Source: Sphingobium sp.
Lineage (GTDB): Bacteria; Pseudomonadota; Alphaproteobacteria; Sphingomonadales; Sphingomonadaceae
Length of the DNA: 15,136 bases
NCBI GenBank assembly: GCA_017745115.1
Contig: JAGIAA010000002.1
Span: 175,086 to 190,221, forward strand
Direction: 5' to 3'
Both the position numbers and the translations under genes were made by a program. Shown in pieces: positions 13,237 to 15,136 of this stretch. The notes under the pieces were generated by a model that was not told the DNA's origin, searched no databases, and was given only the letters and a program-made list of their open reading frames with translations. Within the stretch, counting starts at the first letter, position 1; the number at the start of each line of letters is the position of its first letter.

Positions 13237-13270
13237 GAAACGCCAGCGTGAGTGATCGCGCTGGCGTTTC
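13237..13270 (+). promoter_or_regulatory. 12-bp perfect inverted repeat at clpA 3' end and hydrolase start
   Basis: GAAACGCCAGCG (13237-13248) and CGCTGGCGTTTC (13259-13270) are perfectly complementary with a 10-nt loop. The likely start codon GTG (13248-13250) of the hydrolase begins at the top of the first arm and part of its AAGGA Shine-Dalgarno (13234-13238) enters the stem. No T-run follows, so it is a weak terminator at best. It may be a translational control hairpin or a protein-binding operator. Confidence 0.6.
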
Positions 13271-13952
13271 GCGTGAGACGAGCCCTCGGGGCACGGTCAT
13301 CCTGCTGCACGGCTTCGTCGGGCTGCCGATCATGAGCCGGCCGCAGGCACGGATGCTCCGCCGCGCGGGCTTCGAGACGCGCGAACTGGGCTATGACAGC
13401 TGGGGGAAATCGCTCGCGCAGATTTGCGATCGGCTGCTGCCGCGCGTCGCCCGGATCGCAGAACGGTCGGACGGACCGGTCCATTTCGTCGGGCACAGCA
13501 TGGGCGGTCTCGTCATCCGCGCCTTGCTCAGCCGCTGGCGGCCGGTCGAACTCGGGCATGTCGTCATGCTCGGCACGCCCAATGCCGGCAGTGAGGTGGC
13601 GGACTTCGTCGACAGCTGGGCCGTCCTACGGCCTATCCTCGGCCAGGCAGGCCCGGCGCTCGTCACGCGGCGCCCAACCTCGATTGCAGACCTCTTCGGG
13701 CCGGTCGATTATTCGCTGGGCATCGTCGCGGGCGATTGGAACCTGCCGGGTACGCCCTTCTCACGCCTCTTCGACGGCGCCCATGACGGCAAGGTCAGCG
13801 TTGCCTCGACCTGGCTTCCGGAAGCCGCGGACCACATCGTCCTGCCGCTCCCCCACACGCTGCTGCTCTATCATCGCGACGCGCATAGCGCGGCCCGCCA
13901 CTTTCTCACCCATGGCCGCTTCGCCGAGGACGCCCCGCGCGATTACCGGTAG
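13248..13952 (+). CDS. Alpha/beta hydrolase, lipase/esterase-like
   Basis: A 234-residue cytoplasmic alpha/beta hydrolase with a full catalytic set: oxyanion segment TVILLHGFVG (16-25), nucleophile elbow GHSMGG (82-87, Ser84), VVMLGTPNAGSEVAD (105-119) as in class 2/PGAP1-like lipases, a probable acid Asp180 in DGAHDGKVSV, and His203 in LPLPHTLLLYH. No signal peptide or lipobox. It would hydrolyse esters; substrate unknown. Start is uncertain: GTG 13248 has AAGGA about nine bases upstream and gives MSDRAGVSRE; GTG 13224 and TTG 13209 are in frame and closer to the clpA stop. With GTG 13248 the start codon lies in a strong hairpin. The gap to clpA is 47 nt, so read-through from clpA is likely. 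Confidence 0.88.
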   Translation: MSDRAGVSRETSPRGTVILLHGFVGLPIMSRPQARMLRRAGFETRELGYDSWGKSLAQICDRLLPRVARIAERSDGPVHFVGHSMGGLVIRALLSRWRPVELGHVVMLGTPNAGSEVADFVDSWAVLRPILGQAGPALVTRRPTSIADLFGPVDYSLGIVAGDWNLPGTPFSRLFDGAHDGKVSVASTWLPEAADHIVLPLPHTLLLYHRDAHSAARHFLTHGRFAEDAPRDYR

Positions 13953-13963
13953 CGAATCGTCTG

Positions 13964-14001
13964 CTCCTGCGATATGTTCCCACTCTGTTCTTTCGCAGGA
14001 G
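13964..14001 (+). promoter_or_regulatory. Anti-Shine-Dalgarno hairpin before the second GST gene
   Basis: CTCCTGCGA (13964-13972) is the exact complement of TCGCAGGAG (13993-14001), a 9-bp stem with a 20-nt loop. The second arm contains the AGGAG ribosome-binding site of the gene at 14008. A transcript beginning upstream, as read-through from the hydrolase, could mask its own SD; one starting inside the loop would not. Pairing is seen; regulation is inferred. Confidence 0.5.
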
Positions 14002-14007
14002 ATCGGT

Positions 14008-14643
14008 ATGACAGAGGCGGTTCAGTTCTACACCAACCCCATGTCGCGCGGGCAGATCGTCCGCTGGATGATCGAGGAAGCGGGCGCCGATTATGAGACG
14101 CATATTCTCGATTATGCGAGCGGCATGAAGGCGCCCGATTATCTGGCGATCAACCCGATGGGCAAGGTTCCCGCCATCGTCCATCGCGGCAAGGTGGTGA
14201 CCGAATGCGCCGCGATCTGTGCCTACCTCGCCGATGCGTTTCCAGCCGCGCGGCTGCTGCCGACGGACGATGAAAAGGCCGATTATTATCGCTGGTTCTT
14301 CTTCGGAGCCGGCCCGGTCGAGGCGGCCGTTACCAACAAGGCCGCCGGCTTCGAGGTCCAGCCCGACCGAGAGCGCATGTTCGGCTACGGCAACTATGAG
14401 CGGACGATGGATGCGCTGACCCGGGCCCTGACCGGCCGCGACTATATCTGCGGCAGCCGCTTCACGGCCGTCGACGTCTATCTGGGCTCACAGGTCATGT
14501 GGGGCGTGCAGTTCGGCACCATGCCAAGCAACCCTGCCTTCGAGGCCTATGGTGCACGGCTCTCTGCTCGTCCCGCCTATCTCAGGGCCAAGAATATCGA
14601 CAACGCGCTGATTGCGGAGATGCAGGCGGCAGCGCCGGCCTGA
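14008..14643 (+). CDS. Glutathione S-transferase family protein (second copy type)
   Basis: A 211-residue GST, usual length. The thioredoxin-like half (1-80) has VQFYTNPMSRGQIVRWMIEEAG with Ser13-Arg14 near the active site, NPMGKVPAIV with the cis-Pro at 55, and VVTECAAICAYLAD, in which the glutathione-binding Glu66 is followed by Cys where many GSTs have Ser. The all-helical half contains YICGSRFTAVDVYLGSQVMW with the conserved N-cap Thr and Asp. It is only distantly similar to the GST at 4051-4671, so not a recent duplicate. Start ATG 14008 has AGGAG seven bases upstream. It follows the hydrolase by 55 nt. Likely cytoplasmic detoxification or isomerase role; substrate not readable. Confidence 0.93.
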   Translation: MTEAVQFYTNPMSRGQIVRWMIEEAGADYETHILDYASGMKAPDYLAINPMGKVPAIVHRGKVVTECAAICAYLADAFPAARLLPTDDEKADYYRWFFFGAGPVEAAVTNKAAGFEVQPDRERMFGYGNYERTMDALTRALTGRDYICGSRFTAVDVYLGSQVMWGVQFGTMPSNPAFEAYGARLSARPAYLRAKNIDNALIAEMQAAAPA

Positions 14644-14678
14644 CGGATCGGATAAGCCTGTCCGATTTCTCTCCGTCA
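14641..14678 (+). terminator. Nested hairpin at the GST stop codon
   Basis: TGACGGA (14641-14647), which begins with the GST stop, pairs with TCCGTCA (14672-14678), and inside it ATCGGA (14647-14652) pairs with TCCGAT (14661-14666), followed by TTCTCT. It looks like a weak first terminator or a 3' end stabiliser, ahead of the stronger one at 14728-14757. Confidence 0.4.
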
Positions 14679-14727
14679 TCCCGGATTTGATCGACGCCTA
14701 TCCCGTCCGGACAGATCGCCAAAGCAA

Positions 14728-14757
14728 AAGGCCCGGCGGATCGCTCCGCCGGGCCTT
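14728..14757. terminator. Strong bidirectional intrinsic terminator
   Basis: AAGGCCCGGCGGA (14728-14740) and TCCGCCGGGCCTT (14745-14757) form a perfect 13-bp stem with loop TCGC. The T-run is short on the plus strand (TTCCTT) and better on the minus strand (CTTTTGCTTT). It separates two convergent genes, the GST on the plus strand and the BI-1 family gene on the minus strand, and probably stops both. Confidence 0.88.
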
Positions 14758-14779
14758 CCTTGTCAGACCGTCAACCGGT

Positions 14780-15136
14780 TCAGTTGCGCTGGCTGCCGAA
14801 CAGCCGGAGCAGGAACATGAACATGTTGATGAAGTCGAGATAGAGGTTGAGGGCGCCCATGATGACGACCTTGCCCATCTGATCGGTGCCCGCGACATAG
14901 GCGTAGATGCTCTTGAGCTTCTGCGTGTCATAGGCTGTCAGGCCGGCGAAGATGAGCACGCCCAGGATGCTGATGGCCAGCCCCAGCGCGGTGGACTGGA
15001 ACCAGAGGTTCAGCAGCGAGGCGACCAGAATGCCGACGACGCCCATGATCAGGAACGTGCCGAAGGCGCTGAGGTCGCGCTTGGTGGTGTAGCCGTAGAG
15101 GCTGAGACCCGCGAAGGCCGCCGCCGTGGCGAAGAA
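14780..15136 (-). CDS. Bax inhibitor-1/YccA family membrane protein, C-terminal part
   Basis: The last 118 residues of a protein whose start lies beyond the right edge. The segment opens FFATAAAFAGLSLYGYTTKRDLSAFG and continues through GVVGILVASLLNLWF, LAISILGVLIFAGLTAYDTQKLK and VIMGALNLYLDFINMFMFLLRLFG. The pair 'LYGYTTKRDLS.FG' and 'GLTAYDTQ.LK' are the classic BI-1/UPF0005 motifs, with the Asp of the second belonging to the di-aspartyl pH/calcium sensor known from BsYetJ. About four membrane helices are in view. BI-1 proteins are inner-membrane proteins linked to calcium leak or, in YccA, to FtsH modulation. The reading continues open past 15136. It ends before a shared terminator. Confidence 0.97.
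   Translation of the reverse strand, partial: FFATAAAFAGLSLYGYTTKRDLSAFGTFLIMGVVGILVASLLNLWFQSTALGLAISILGVLIFAGLTAYDTQKLKSIYAYVAGTDQMGKVVIMGALNLYLDFINMFMFLLRLFGSQRN

Noticed and set aside
13393..14007. Upstream extension of the second GST frame to 13393
   Set aside because: Ser/Arg-rich shadow of the hydrolase gene; the GST starts at ATG 14008 with a good Shine-Dalgarno.
1..15136. CRISPR array, tRNA, rRNA, insertion sequence, prophage or toxin-antitoxin pair
   Set aside because: No spaced direct repeats, cloverleaf, transposase or phage motifs were found by reading both strands.

Overview
The window comes from a GC-rich alphaproteobacterium, most likely of the Sphingomonadaceae. Evidence: a DUF1013/TrcR regulator and a DUF1192 protein, both families I know from alphaproteobacteria; a plcP-agt pair of the rhizobial/marine type; alphaproteobacterial-style ClpA (IGF rather than IGL in the ClpP loop); and a general accessory content (GSTs, luciferase-like oxidoreductase, SnoaL-like protein, acyl-CoA ligase) typical of sphingomonads. 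No rRNA, tRNA, CRISPR array, insertion sequence, phage gene or plasmid origin was seen; it reads as chromosome.

Left part (1-5674), all on the minus strand. In transcription order from the right: a two-domain SnoaL/NTF2-like protein of unknown role, a glutathione S-transferase, a luciferase-like flavin oxidoreductase, then a two-gene unit that I read as plcP-agt (phospholipase C-type metallophosphoesterase and diacylglycerol glycosyltransferase), the known route for replacing phospholipids with glycolipids during phosphate starvation. CTGTCA-like repeats lie upstream of it. After an intrinsic terminator comes the DUF1013 regulator (trcR-like), whose leader can fold a long helix that covers its Shine-Dalgarno sequence, and then the N-terminus of an acyl-CoA ligase cut by the window edge.

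Middle part (5675-9391), plus strand. An AT-rich upstream region with an 11-bp tandem repeat precedes a tight four-gene unit: SAM methyltransferase, 4-TM SMR/ArnEF-like protein, GtrB-like GT2 glycosyltransferase with C-terminal membrane segments, and a DUF2142 multi-spanning protein with a GT-C-like acidic motif. Together these have the parts of a polyprenyl-phosphate-sugar pathway: make a lipid-linked (perhaps methylated) sugar, flip it, and transfer it onto an outer glycan. This is the best candidate for an undescribed system here. It ends stop-to-stop, with no spacer, against the next gene.

Right part (9392-15136). A minus-strand quinone oxidoreductase (PIG3-type) is divergent from a small DUF1192 gene that may be leaderless. 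Then come clpA with a heat-shock-like promoter and no clpS beside it, an alpha/beta hydrolase whose start codon sits in a 12-bp-arm hairpin, a second GST whose Shine-Dalgarno can pair with an upstream anti-SD, a strong bidirectional terminator, and the C-terminal part of a Bax-inhibitor-1 family membrane protein on the minus strand. All family calls are from reading the protein sequences, without database searches.
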